Source: Acanthopleura granulata (lineage: Eukaryota > Mollusca > Polyplacophora > Chitonida > Chitonidae). From it: a stretch of DNA of 64,000 nucleotides. Location: the NCBI GenBank assembly GCA_016165875.1, contig JABBOT010000080.1, positions 39,803,477 through 39,867,476 of the forward strand. Direction: 5' to 3'. Positions 26,055 to 36,189 of this stretch are shown in pieces (position 1 is the stretch's first letter; each line of letters opens with the position of its first letter). Under the pieces are notes generated by a model. The model saw nothing but the letters and a program-made list of their open reading frames with translations. It ran no database searches and was not told the DNA's origin. The translations under genes and the position numbers were made by a program.

Positions 26055-26290
26055 ATCTTCAGATCTGAAAGAGGCGTCGAATGGGACACGCGTGTGCCAG
26101 CCGTTAACCACAACGTACGTTGTGGATCAATAACCGCAAGACGAATTTCCAAAACCAGGTTAAACAATTATCACTAATGAGCTAAGAAAGCCTATAAGTA
26201 AGAAATTACGGCAGAAATATCTGTAGGATGTGACGAGGAAATTTATTAGGAGAAAATAAAACCTGAATAATATTGAAAAAATGGCTGCAA
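26055..26290 (+). repeat. Degraded relative of the 12.4 kb and 43.2 kb repeat
   Basis: Shared order of blocks with 12445-12660: GGCGTCGAA, CCAGCCGTTAACCAC, GATCAATAACCGCAAGAC, TTTCCAAAACCA and GAGCTAAGAAAG. More diverged than the other two copies. Confidence 0.45.
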
Positions 26291-26440
26291 TGTGAAATAG
26301 ACTTTTTTTCTTCCACAAAACTTGCTGAAGAGCGAATTCTGCCTGGATTGAGCCTAAAGTATCGTCCAGACTCTGATGAATATGTATTATGCGTTATACA
26401 GTGAAAAGTATTCTTTTTTCCTTTTTGTCATCGAGATGTT

Positions 26441-26612
26441 CCGCTCGCTTGGCTAGCACTCCAGCGCAGCGTAATGACCCAGAAGCCTCCCACCAATGCG
26501 GTCGCGTTGAGTTCAAGTCCAGCTCATGTTGGCTTCCTCTCTGGCCTCCGTCGTATACGTGAAATATTCTTGAGTACGGCACCAATCAAATAAACAAATG
26601 AAGAAATAAATG
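26441..26612 (+). mobile_element. tRNA-derived SINE with internal deletion
   Basis: The head and B-box part (GCGGTCGCGTTGAGTTCAAG, then TCCAGCTCATGTTGGC) run straight from GGCTTCCTCTCTGG into CTCCGTCGTATACGTGAAAT, so about 100 bases of body present in other copies are missing. The tail is CAATCAAATAAACAAATG. Confidence 0.8.
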
Positions 26613-27727
26613 GAGACGTTCCATTCGGTGGTATATCTGGGCCGTGTTCATTTATTCGGGAGAGGGTACTATCTGCCTTGTGAATATGACATATAGTCGT
26701 GCACACTTAAAGTAACATACATGGAGTCTTCTATTGAGAATAGATAGTAAAATCTTATGGACTGATTGCCAAAGCCTGAGAGTTACCGTCTCTCTTACTG
26801 ACTGTTTTTTTTTAACAAGTATTACGACCGAGCATGTGAACTTTTTAATGACAGTCGAATTTTACATCCACACATCGGAATTTTGTACGGACCGCTTTCA
26901 TAAACTTTTTTGAAAGCAATCACTGGAATTATAGCTATCTGTGGTGTTTGTACAACGGATGATTTTGTAATTACCGCTATACAAACAGCCTTACTTGTGC
27001 AGGAATATACTAGAGGTCTTACGGAAATGACAAACTCTGTCTTGTTCATATGTAAGTGCAATTTTCTTGTCACCCTGCACTGTCCTGTTATATAAGCATG
27101 GACAAAGATATTTGATTCATGCATAAATTTGCGATAGCGAATGATAAGACTTATTATCTTTATCAGACTGTTTACATGAGGCGCGTCGCAAACAGTGTTA
27201 TCTTTGACAGAACTGACCATCTGTATCCGGAATCTCTACCGCCGTAACAACATACATTTAAGCTGTATTCAGCACTTTTTCAGCTCTCCGGATTGGTTTG
27301 TACCTGCATCCGAATTATAGTTAAATCCTTTGGTAATGTGTTCCATTTATAATCATGGTTTTGCTACATCTAAGCTTTTAGCGTCTCAGCTATCGACTCT
27401 AACCGAATCTCTCTTCAGTAGGCGGCACTGTAAAACTCATTTGAAACAATGGGGTAAGTCAATTCAGTTCTATGAAAGAGTGGTTTATTTTTTAATTTAA
27501 AAGTACCTATAGCCTGCATTGTAAATAGTGACCGATATGCTGGTAAAAACAGACAACATTTATATCATTGCCTTGGAACTGACCATCCGTGACCACCAAA
27601 AGATCCTGGAAAGTGTATAAAGACAGAAATTAGGGAGTATTCATGTAAAGAGGCCTACTTCATCAGTTTTCCCAGGTTATTCCTCAAAACCTGAAAGGTG
27701 AACGTCATACAACAATCGTTAATGGTT
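26613..27727. other. No gene seen
   Basis: A 132-codon minus frame at 26822-27220 shows no recognisable domain and overlaps a 61-codon plus frame; neither is called. Confidence 0.4.
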
Positions 27728-27952
27728 GACCCAGAATCCTCTTACCAATGCTGTCGCTGGGAATTTTTCCAGCTCATTCTAGCGTCATCTCCGGTCGTAC
27801 GTGGGGAGGTTTGCCAGGAAGCTCCGGATGGTGGTGGGTTTCTCGCGGGCTCTGCCCGGTTTGGTCCCACTATAATGCTGGGCGCCGTCGCAAAATTGAA
27901 GTATTCTTAAGTACGGCCTAAAACACCAATCAAATCAATAAATGAATAAATT
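27728..27952 (+). mobile_element. tRNA-derived SINE, head degraded
   Basis: CTCTTACCAATGCTGTCGCT, TCATCTCCGGTCGTACGTGG, GGATGGTGGTGGGTTTCTCG, CTCTGCCCGGTTTGG and TATTCTTAAGTACGGCC match the SINE. The tail is CAATCAAATCAATAAATG. It ends about 300 bases before the first exon of the lyase pseudogene. Confidence 0.8.
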
Positions 27953-28251
27953 ACACTTATCTTCCAAAATTACAAAATCACGACGCTGTCCGTCCCAATA
28001 CCAATGTATTTATAGAGCTTCGGCAACGACACTGGTCGTGTCCAACCCAGTCGGTGCTTGACCCATTTGTACATGTACCAAGGGAATAAATTTTTAGAGC
28101 TAACGCACGAATCTCCAAACATTCTAAACACCGCAATGTCGTTCAGTAAATGAAAGATGCTTAGTCTTCAGAATCATGTCAAAATTTCAGTAAAAAGATA
28201 GGCAACATTGTTAATACTTCATTGTTAACGCTGTATTATCTTTATATTTAG
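27953..28251 (+). other. Sequence upstream of the lyase pseudogene; no N-terminal exon
   Basis: I searched this stretch and the region to its left for an equivalent of the N-terminal exon of the intact copy (62979-63189) and did not find one. Confidence 0.5.
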
Positions 28252-28410
28252 GGCGGTCATATTTACTCTCTCATGGGTAACTTTACATCGGACACGGCAG
28301 CTTGTGCCATTAAGGCCGTGGAGGGTGGAGCAGGCACCTTGCTGTTTTCCAGTGGGATGGCGGCCGTGTCCACTGCAGTCATGGGGTGTGTCAATGCCGG
28401 AGACCACGTG
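28252..28410 (+). pseudogene. Lyase pseudogene, exon 2 equivalent
   Basis: It has 159 bases, the same as its intact counterpart, with acceptor TTATATTTAG and donor GTAAGG intact. It codes GGHIYSLMGNFTSD and then EGGAGTLLFSSGMAAVSTAV. The family motif YSR reads YSL, because CGT in the intact copy is CTC here. Confidence 0.93.
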
Positions 28411-29233
28411 GTAAGGTTCCAGGGTGAAAAAACCCAAAACTTCGAGACAATAACTTACTTTTGTGCTTTTGAATCAATGTTCTCTGATGTCATTGTAACA
28501 CATTAATCGCACAAAAAACAATTCCCGGTAAGTGAGAAAACAGATCGATTTGATAAAAGTTTGGACAGAGACTAGGGACACATCGCCTTAAGCTACAACT
28601 TAAACCTCTTGTAATAAAATGACGAAATTTGGGGAAATATATAAAAACTCAGATAACAATAAGGCAACAATATGTCTTTCTCACACGGACCCAGAGAGCG
28701 ACTCAACGGTCTTCTTCTAACCAGAGCCGGTGGAATCAAAAGATTTGGACAATGGCCATGGATATACATGACCGATTTAAGAGCTTTGTGTTGTGAGCAT
28801 TCTGTACAAGGCCGCTGATGTCATAATGCTCATATCGTTGCTAAATGGTTGTCCAATACTGCAAAGTGTTGTCTACGACACCTCTTAATGTCTGGATAAA
28901 ACCATTCTGTATGGTCCAAAATATCTTGTAGACAGTGTTGATGTCTTGCCTACAATTGTTTACAATAAACACTTTAAAGTCATTATTAATTTCTGTAATT
29001 TTTAAAGGAAACTTGTACGTTACTTTAGGTCCAAATGTAGTGATTATTTTTGACACGTTCATTGATTGTAACATAGAGTAAAGAGTGGCAGAGGCAGTAA
29101 GAGGAAGCGAGTAAAACTTACATCGATGGGGAAAATTGTTGTTTAAATTATTGTTGTCTTAGTAGGTTTTTATTTGGAATTTGCATGTGTCTGTTTTCAG
29201 ATTGAAGTTATTGATGAGTTTTCCCATGTTCAG

Positions 29234-29371
29234 ATTGCCTCGACGCCGTTGTACAGTGGAACATTTGAGCTTTTTAAGAGTATCTTTCCGAGGTTCAATG
29301 TGGAGATAAGTTACGTGGAGGCTGGGTCTTCTGTTGACGAGTACAAGAAACTAGTGAAGTCAAATACTAAG
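29234..29371 (+). pseudogene. Lyase pseudogene, exon 3 equivalent, dead donor
   Basis: It has 138 bases, matching the intact exon, after acceptor CATGTTCAG. It codes ASTPLYSGTFELFKSIFPRF and then VEISYVEAGSSVDEYKKLVK. The intact copy continues GTGAGTGCC while this one reads CTGAGCGCA, so the GT donor is lost and the frame runs on for 21 codons to a TAA at 29432-29434. Confidence 0.93.
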
Positions 29372-29576
29372 CTGAGCGCATTCTGCAACTACTTCTCCTC
29401 AGGGCTTGTGAAGAAGGAATTGCACACTGATTAAATTTAATTCACTAGAAACGTCTAAGAAAACAATAAGTAAATATATTTTCAGAAATAACTTGCAGTG
29501 GTCATCCTGTTGATGCTCATTTCGTTTTTATGTGGTTTGTCGATACATGTACACATGTATGTCCCCCTTTTTCAGC

Positions 29577-29960
29577 AGAAATTGGCAGATTACTAAGGAT
29601 TCAGTGTATCCGGTTTGTCGAGTTTATAAGTTCTCTCAATTTTATCTGTTTTTAAAAGTGTTCTGCTCTGTCTCAACAGCAATTGGCAGATTACTAAAGA
29701 TCGTTTCTCGAAGTATCCCGTTTGACGTTGCGTTGTTTTTACTCAGTGTATTCTGTTTTTCAGTGTATTCATTGGTGACCAGCGCTAACTGGCAGGAAAC
29801 TCAGGGTCGCATTTAACAGCATTTCCTCGGTGTTTTCTGTGTAATGGTAATGTCATTAGAAATTTGGAGATTTTCATCTTTACTCATTGAACCTGCGTTC
29901 ACATTGTCAGTGTATTCTGTTTGTCAGTGTGTTATGTTTCACATCATTTTACTGGACAGA
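29577..29960 (+). repeat. Short diverged tandem repeats in the pseudogene intron
   Basis: AATTGGCAGATTACTAA occurs twice about 101 bases apart (near 29580 and 29681), and a GTGTATTCTGTTTTTCAG-like unit recurs near 29750 and 29910. This occupies the place where the two missing exons (4 and 5) would be expected. Confidence 0.5.
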
Positions 29961-30073
29961 CTCCCCATGATTCGAGTCTTTTATTGAGATAAATCAGGAC
30001 TCTGGGAATGAGGATGGAAAAACACAGTGCCAACGCCATGAAGATTGCAGAGTACTTGGAAAAACATCCACAG
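29960..30073 (+). pseudogene. Lyase pseudogene, exon 6 equivalent, nonsense and dead donor
   Basis: It has 114 bases, as in the intact exon, after acceptor CTGGACAG. It codes TPHDSSLLLR and then TAA at 29990-29992 where the intact copy has GGA, and resumes with [20 protein letters not shown]. The intact donor GTACTC reads ATATTG here. Confidence 0.93.
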
Positions 30074-30147
30074 ATATTGTGAATCAAATGAAGCGAATTA
30101 AAAGGCACGCCATCTGGACGAAAGGCGTGATTTCAAAATGTTGACAA

Positions 30148-30751
30148 ATGAATTGCTATATAGCGAAACCTACCTTAAGCCTTTCGTCATTTCCAATGGC
30201 CATCATGCACCTAATATTTATATATTTACTCATTACAATGTTGTTTAACACCATAATAAAAAATGCTTTCATTTATACAGTAGTGCTCAGTCTTATTAGT
30301 GAAAGAAGCAGGGGTGCCCGAGATAAACTATTGACCTCTGGCAAGATACTGACAAACTTTCCAGATAAGTAAACATTAAGAGTGGAAAACGAGTGGTCTT
30401 CAACGAGTGTTTAATAGATCATGGAAAGGCCTCTCCAGCTATGTGGACCACATAATCACAACACAAATTCAGCCCTCTGCGAACTACTGGACACAGGAAC
30501 CGCCACTTCCCTGTCCAATACTAAGTGAAGTATTTAAATCAAAACTCAGGTCATCAACCAATAAAACAGTATCCAAATTCAAATTCCCAAAGTCCAGCAT
30601 CATTAAACCATCGTGTTTATGGAGTATAAACACGTCACTTTTCAGCATCATTTTACTCTGAGCATACCTCAGAGTTTTGTTCTCAAAATGCTGTTTGTTG
30701 CATTATTTGTAACTACCATAAGCTAATAGTTTACCTTATTATTTTTATTAG
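30148..30751 (+). other. Pseudogene intron with a partial family II repeat
   Basis: GTGCCCGAGATAAACTATTG and GGCAAGATACTGACAAAC at about 30313-30360 match interspersed repeat family II. An 84-codon frame at 30407-30661 has no recognisable domain. Confidence 0.5.
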
Positions 30752-30877
30752 ATACAACGCGTGACATATCTCTCACCCTCAACACGAGCTGGTCAAGTCA
30801 CAGATGAAGGGCTATTTGGTGGAATGATATCTTTTGATGTAAAGGGTGGCAAGCGTGCCGAGATTACTTTGGTTGAG
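30752..30877 (+). pseudogene. Lyase pseudogene, exon 7 equivalent with offsetting deletions
   Basis: It has 126 bases against 138 in the intact exon. After TAT an 11-base deletion shifts the frame, and a 1-base deletion about 40 bases later restores it, so the conserved [11 protein letters not shown] segment is replaced by unrelated residues before [12 protein letters not shown] resumes. Acceptor TTTATTAG and donor GTAATA are intact. Confidence 0.9.
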
Positions 30878-31346
30878 GTAATATGTGTCTTGATTATCAG
30901 TTTTAGTTAAACCTAAACTTTTGTCTGATAACAAACGCCGTGAAGCTCAGCTTCCCATGGCCAACAACTTAAAAGGCATCAACGTACAGATATAATCATA
31001 CTCAACAAAGGCAGAGCCATCAAGCTCAATTTTTGTTCAGATTTATCTTTGGCTCTTGCACTAGATCATCCCTAAATGTTGACGGTTCTGTACTGTAAGA
31101 TTAAATGTTTCAGACATTTCTCTCTTTGCTGACGAAAGAGCCCTGATAAATGAGGTCATACAGCTATCTATATGTTAGCTAAAGTTTTAGGTTAGGTTGA
31201 CATCCACCTACCACTGTCTGCCAACTTATCCCATAAATAGTGGAAAAGAACGCCTTTAAGGCGTGAAACACAAATATAACAGATAAATCAAATTACGACA
31301 TGTGAGTGCCAAGTAATCTAACTCGTACATTTACTATGTATTCCAG

Positions 31347-31416
31347 TGTGGGTATTGAGAATGCAGATGTTCTGATCCAAGACTTAAGCCAGGATCTGGA
31401 TAAGGTGTCTCTCTAA
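31347..31416 (+). pseudogene. Lyase pseudogene, last exon equivalent
   Basis: It has 70 bases, the same length and phase as the intact last exon, after acceptor TGTATTCCAG. It codes VGIENADVLIQDLSQDLDK and ends VSL with TAA. This exon shows no lesion, although the 146-base exon that should precede it is absent. Confidence 0.92.
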
Positions 31417-33454
31417 GCAGTCACTGTTGGATGCCAGTCCTCTTGTCAGACTAGCTACGGTAGCTGCAGACGGCTCCCTTTGCTTCCCTTTAACATAACG
31501 TTTTAAGAAAGCCATTTAAACACGGTTGGGGACAATTCTTTGACTCCGGTGTCCAAATCATCCTAATTTTATCCCAATTAAATTCAATTGCCTCACAAGC
31601 ACAATTTATACTGTCCCTTAATCTAGTCACTCAAGATGATGCAGAAAGTTGCATAAATAAAAAAAATCTTATCAAAAAGAAATATCTGCATTAAAGCACC
31701 TTGTACTGCATTGTGCATCTTGTGTCTGATATTTACTCAATGTGTGTCAACTCATATCACTCCATCCCAAGTATGTACACGGAATAAAGACGCGAAGACA
31801 CTTTGAGGGCCATTCATCACTGAAAACTCAACGGTATATTATGTTTCGTCTATATAACAGAAAACAAGTCATGCACTATGACGGGTTTACATGCCCAGAA
31901 AGTACGTAACTTGAACCAATCGGCTCATCACGAATCCTCCTGTTGTACGTTTAGGTGTGTTAATATAACCTGCGTATACCGCACGTAGACCATGAAAGAG
32001 CGTTCGAAATCGATAATCCCAAGACACATGTCTAATACAACCTTCAGTACGTTCCCAACGGAACGTGCAATAAATGATATATATATATATACATATATAT
32101 ATACACAGTAATTAAAACCTGGAAATATGTAAGAGAGAAGCAATTTTCATTGATGGCGGGAAGGTTTTCTAGGTATGAAATTCAATTTAAAATGAAAACT
32201 CTTGGCCCGTGAATAATTTCCAGGCGAAATACACATATACATGTAGGTATCTCAGTCGCTCTTTGATGCTTTGAGTGTAACAAATACAGTTATTACACCG
32301 ACTCGCCAGAGGTCCTGAACGGAAAAAAACTGTGTTTTACTCCTAATAAAATGTTGGAAACTTTAGAATAAACGAATGATTATGGCTTATCGCCACGTCG
32401 GCGATATTTCAGCCATATCATAAGGAGAACATGATGAAACCAGACAGCTGTGTATAGGAATGTGGAGTGAAGGCAGCTGATGGAGGATCCTCGACATACC
32501 AGTTTTGTATCATCCACCGACTTGTGACGTAGGCTGAACTCATCACCTTTTACATAGGTTGTAAAAAAAATGCTTCACAGAGAGATATGTATGCATTATG
32601 TGGTGGGTCCTCTGGTAAGTTTCTGTCTGAACAATAATACACAATTTCAAACTGGAAAGCATCCCTTTTATCATATAGACTACGTCAAAGGAGACGTATG
32701 TCATATTTATACAGATATAAGTCCAAGTATTGACTACAGTCAGGACTATCGGTTGCGTCCTTCACATCTAACGAAGGTTGATAGATTTGTTTTACCACCT
32801 GAGCAATACAGCACAGATGCCCTGTTACGTATTATACGTCTAGACAGCTCTGTGATCCTGAGATCTGGAGGTTGGGACCTTGGGCCACTTTCACAAAACT
32901 TTGTCAGACACATTTTTCGTAAATTTTCCCGTAAACGGCCTTATAGGTTATAACGCCACAAGGCGACGTGATTTATCAGAAAAGGTTACGAAAAACTTAT
33001 TTAGTTGTGAAAATGGGCTCTGGCCAGGAGGAAAAATGATAATTTGGTAGTACAACTTCTTGAACCCGCAGTAAACAAAGCTTCGTATGTGCAAACTTGT
33101 CGATCCATGTAAATTGTGACATAACAGTACGATCAGAAGGGATACGTGTCTTTCTTCGAGAAAGGCTTTGTGTTTGCTGTACAAATCCTCCAGAATAAAT
33201 TTAATTGCGGAATACGTAAACGTTGATGATGTTGCAGAGCGCTGTAGTAAACGTTCTTTGAGGGAAATGATAATACCGTTGGGGTATATATAAAAACCCA
33301 AAGCCTTCTGAGGATCTTGCAAAAGGTAGACTTACATGGTACGGTTACGTAAAGCATGACCAGTGATGACAAGGATATTTAACTGGCCTTTTGATCATTG
33401 TTTGAAAGGGTTTTGCCTCCAGGTGCCTTTCGTAGATAGATAAATTCTGAGAGA
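31417..33454. other. No confident gene; one 127-codon frame
   Basis: The frame 32570-32953 (+) is 127 codons long and mixed in composition, but matches no family I recognise and has no obvious splice or promoter context. An AT dinucleotide run is at about 32077-32103. The stretch TGGCTTATCGCCACGTCGGC at about 32384 may be a dispersed repeat. Confidence 0.4.
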
Positions 33455-33535
33455 CTTTCTCACTAGTCTGTTCGCCACACGGGGAAAAGTTAGTCAATAA
33501 CTCTCCAAATGTTGGGGAATTACCCGAACTCCATA
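33455..33535 (-). repeat. Interspersed repeat family II fragment, reverse
   Basis: CTGTTCGCCACACGGGGAAA, TTAGTCAATAACTCTCCAAA and GGGGAATTACCCG correspond to the reverse of the 9218-9260 part of the family. It sits at the left edge of duplication block A. Confidence 0.45.
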
Positions 33536-34366
33536 TTATGGAAGAATTTGTGGGGTATCTCGCTAAACGGGGTATCTCTTTGTGCCAAGCTCATATGTGC
33601 TGTTTTGGTGAGAGTAATTCTGTTGGAAAGACGCCGGAAAAAGTAAAAGATTTTTGACCCACCGAGTTTGTGTACGTTAAATTTGCCTAAAAGTTTACAG
33701 TGTGGTGACAAATATATCTTGTTTGTCACAACTGAGCACTACGAGACTCGTCCACGCTGAGGACATTGTTGACCTGTATCTATTCTAACATTATTTGGCA
33801 GTGAGATAATGGGTTAATTAAAAACACGGAGCAAACTTTGCTTCTTGATCCTGGAATATGCAGCCATCGCCATCGACAGTAAGCCAATCATATTCTGGGA
33901 TGTGAAAACTTGATAGATATGTGCTTTTTGTATGTGATTTGAATAAAGAGGATAGTTCTAGCACAACTACCCATCTGTGTCAGGGCATTTATTTTGAAAT
34001 TTCTACAACTGTTTATTTCTTTTTTCTCACAAACGATAACTAAATTTGTGCTTGCATTATACATGAAAGATTGCTGCACCAAGGAAATGTTCTCCCAATG
34101 GGACAGAATGAATACGAATTGCTTAATTTTCCATTAAAATGTCCTTAAATCTGATATCCAATTTTGTTGTGTTTAGTCGCACCAGAGGTTCCTACTTCTT
34201 CCTAAATAATGCGTCCAACATATATTTTCTTATGAACAGGCAGCAAACGGTGTAAATGTTTTCTGTTCGTTCATCAGATTTACCCTCACAGGTTTCTCGT
34301 GATAAGACCTAAGACAGCATTTAAACATTTGTTATTTATTTTATTAAGCAATTTGGTGAGATTTAT

Positions 34367-34389
34367 AGTATATATATATATATATATAC
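34367..34389. repeat. TA dinucleotide microsatellite
   Basis: An uninterrupted run of TA units of about 22 bases inside block A. Confidence 0.9.
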
Positions 34390-34768
34390 ACTGGAAATAC
34401 TGATAAATGACCTGTGCATTTTGGAAAAGCAGAGATCGACATGTTGCCGTTTAACTGGTTTGCGCTGTGGGAAATTCGCACGGGTTACACACAAGGGTCC
34501 AAACTGCAAATAAACACATCGTTTTCTTGCGATGACGCTGCCGTGTTTGTGCACAACCTAAGTGATTTCTGAGCACACATGCACCTAGAAGTGTGACGTA
34601 ATCCAAAAAAAAACCAAAGGAACTGACGGCCTTGGACCCCTTTACTAAAGGCGGGAAGCAGCTTTACGAGTGTCCCATAGCGAAAATATACAACATATAC
34701 AACATAAAGTCCTGAACAAAACAAAACTGGACACTGATATAAGCTGCAATCATCTGCTGCCACATATA

Positions 34769-34861
34769 GGCTGGCTGGTGTCTGTGGTAAAAGGCTGGCT
34801 GGTGTCTGTGGTAAAAGGCTGGCTGGTGTCTGTGGTAAAAGGCTGGCTGGTGTCGGTAAAA
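34769..34861. repeat. 24-bp tandem repeat, 3.8 copies
   Basis: The unit reads GGCTGGCTGGTGTCTGTGG plus TAAAA; copies begin at 34769, 34793, 34817 and 34841, the last one shortened. They are nearly identical to each other. Block B has a single related unit at about 43662-43685, so the array expanded in A after the duplication. The open frames across it on both strands (up to 154 codons) come from its period being a multiple of three. Confidence 0.92.
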
Positions 34862-35889
34862 GGATCGACACTTTCTCATTGATGAGACACTCAATACCCT
34901 TATTACACCAGCCAGAGATTACAGCATAATTAGCCGTGAAAAACGACAATTATTATACACAAGGCCTAGCTTTATTACAATGTCATACAATATACTTACT
35001 CCCGCCATTATTCCCTAGGAGGTTATTGATTCTAATTACACAAGAACTGAACCAGATAGTGTTTTGTGTACAAATGTGGCAAGCGGTTTTAAAAACAGGG
35101 CAATTGCTATCTAAGAAGTCTGGCTCACTTACGAATTCCTTCTAATGATACAAACCCTAAAATTTCACCTATATAAAGGTCCGAAATGTAAAGTATTTGT
35201 CAGTAGATTAAAACTCGTCGTTCTCATTAAAGGAGAGATATTATATTTAGGTCTTAGCTTATGTCAGACATAGGATCGATCCCAGTGGAAAGATGCGTTT
35301 TTACGCGTCATTGGAGCTAAGAACCTGTCACGTGTGACCGTTGGCGCAGGCTATCGTTCGTTGATAGTCATTTGCGTTCCTCTAGTTAGGTGTACAAATC
35401 TGGACTTCATAAGCTGGAAATTCTCAATAACTTGCCAAAGGTAGGTTTTTTAATTACCTCTGGCGCCATGGCTCCCTTGATTGATTTACAGATCGTTTGA
35501 ATTTAAGAATATGGGGTCCAACATAAGTTAGATAAACACTCAAATACATTCTACCAGTGACAGTTCCACAAAGTAAAGGTTTTCGGGGCCTGCTACAGAT
35601 CTGACTCAACATATCACGCCTTGCTACCGCTGTCCCGTAGCTTCGCCTTGTGACAGAAAGGTCTGCATAGCGTCGAAGAAATAGGCTCTCTCTAGATTTC
35701 TATGCATTTTGCATTAGCTGCGAGACTCGAACCAGAAATTTACTACCAAAGCATATCTTGGGGATTGGGTGAGTTGTGTGTGGCGAGAGGACAAGGTTTG
35801 TTTTCTTGTACAAGACGTTCATCGCTAGTTAGCTACAAACCCAACTAAACCATTTAATTACACCAAATTGTCAATTTCCAAGCAGCTGC

Positions 35890-36125
35890 ACTTTATCCCA
35901 AATGAGCAGGTGCTGGCATCCCGATAACACTGTAACCCGCGGTAATCATACAGGCTGTGGAGCAGTCCATGCCAATTTTGTCCCAATTCAGTAACACTGG
36001 ATTGAGAGTAGTGGGAAAGGCACATCTAAAGTACGTTAAACGATGACAATTATTTCCATACAAAACTTAACGAAATTTGAAACGTGTAATTAGGTTGTTG
36101 GGAATAGACGATCCCAAAGTAAACT
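35890..36125 (-). pseudogene. Block A counterpart of the minus-strand membrane-protein-like frame
   Basis: It aligns closely with 44259-44501, but on the minus strand the corresponding frame meets a TAA soon after the conserved RFKFR and has indels further on. See the entry at 44259. Confidence 0.35.
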
Positions 36126-36189
36126 CCAGAAGTAGACGTTACACATACATATACCATATACATACGACATAGGACAAACTAGTTTGTTA

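Larger units (their letters stand above)
28252..31416 (+). pseudogene. Unprocessed pseudogene of a cystathionine/methionine gamma-lyase-like enzyme
   Basis: Five exons line up in order with exons 2, 3, 6, 7 and 9 of the intact minus-strand gene at 56783-63209: 28252-28410, 29234-29371, 29960-30073, 30752-30877 and 31347-31416. Introns are kept, so it arose by DNA duplication and not by retroposition. Lesions: no N-terminal exon; no counterpart of exons 4, 5 and 8, including the PLP-lysine exon; donor GT changed to CT after 29371 and to AT after 30073; an in-frame TAA at 29990-29992; 11-base and 1-base deletions in the 30752 exon; and Arg to Leu at the PLP-phosphate site. A working aminotransferase-fold enzyme cannot be made from this. 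Exon identity with the intact copy is high by eye, so the loss may be fairly recent. Confidence 0.92.

Noticed and set aside
29174..29233. Extra 5' part of the pseudogene exon from an earlier TTTTCAG acceptor
   Set aside because: The intact gene has no counterpart for these residues; its exon boundary matches the second acceptor at 29231-29233.
34769..34861. Regular direct repeats that might suggest a CRISPR array
   Set aside because: Units are contiguous with no spacers, and the DNA is clearly animal.
34485..34949. 154-codon minus frame with repeated LLPQTPAS peptides
   Set aside because: Produced by the 24-base tandem array; the equivalent place in block B has no such frame.
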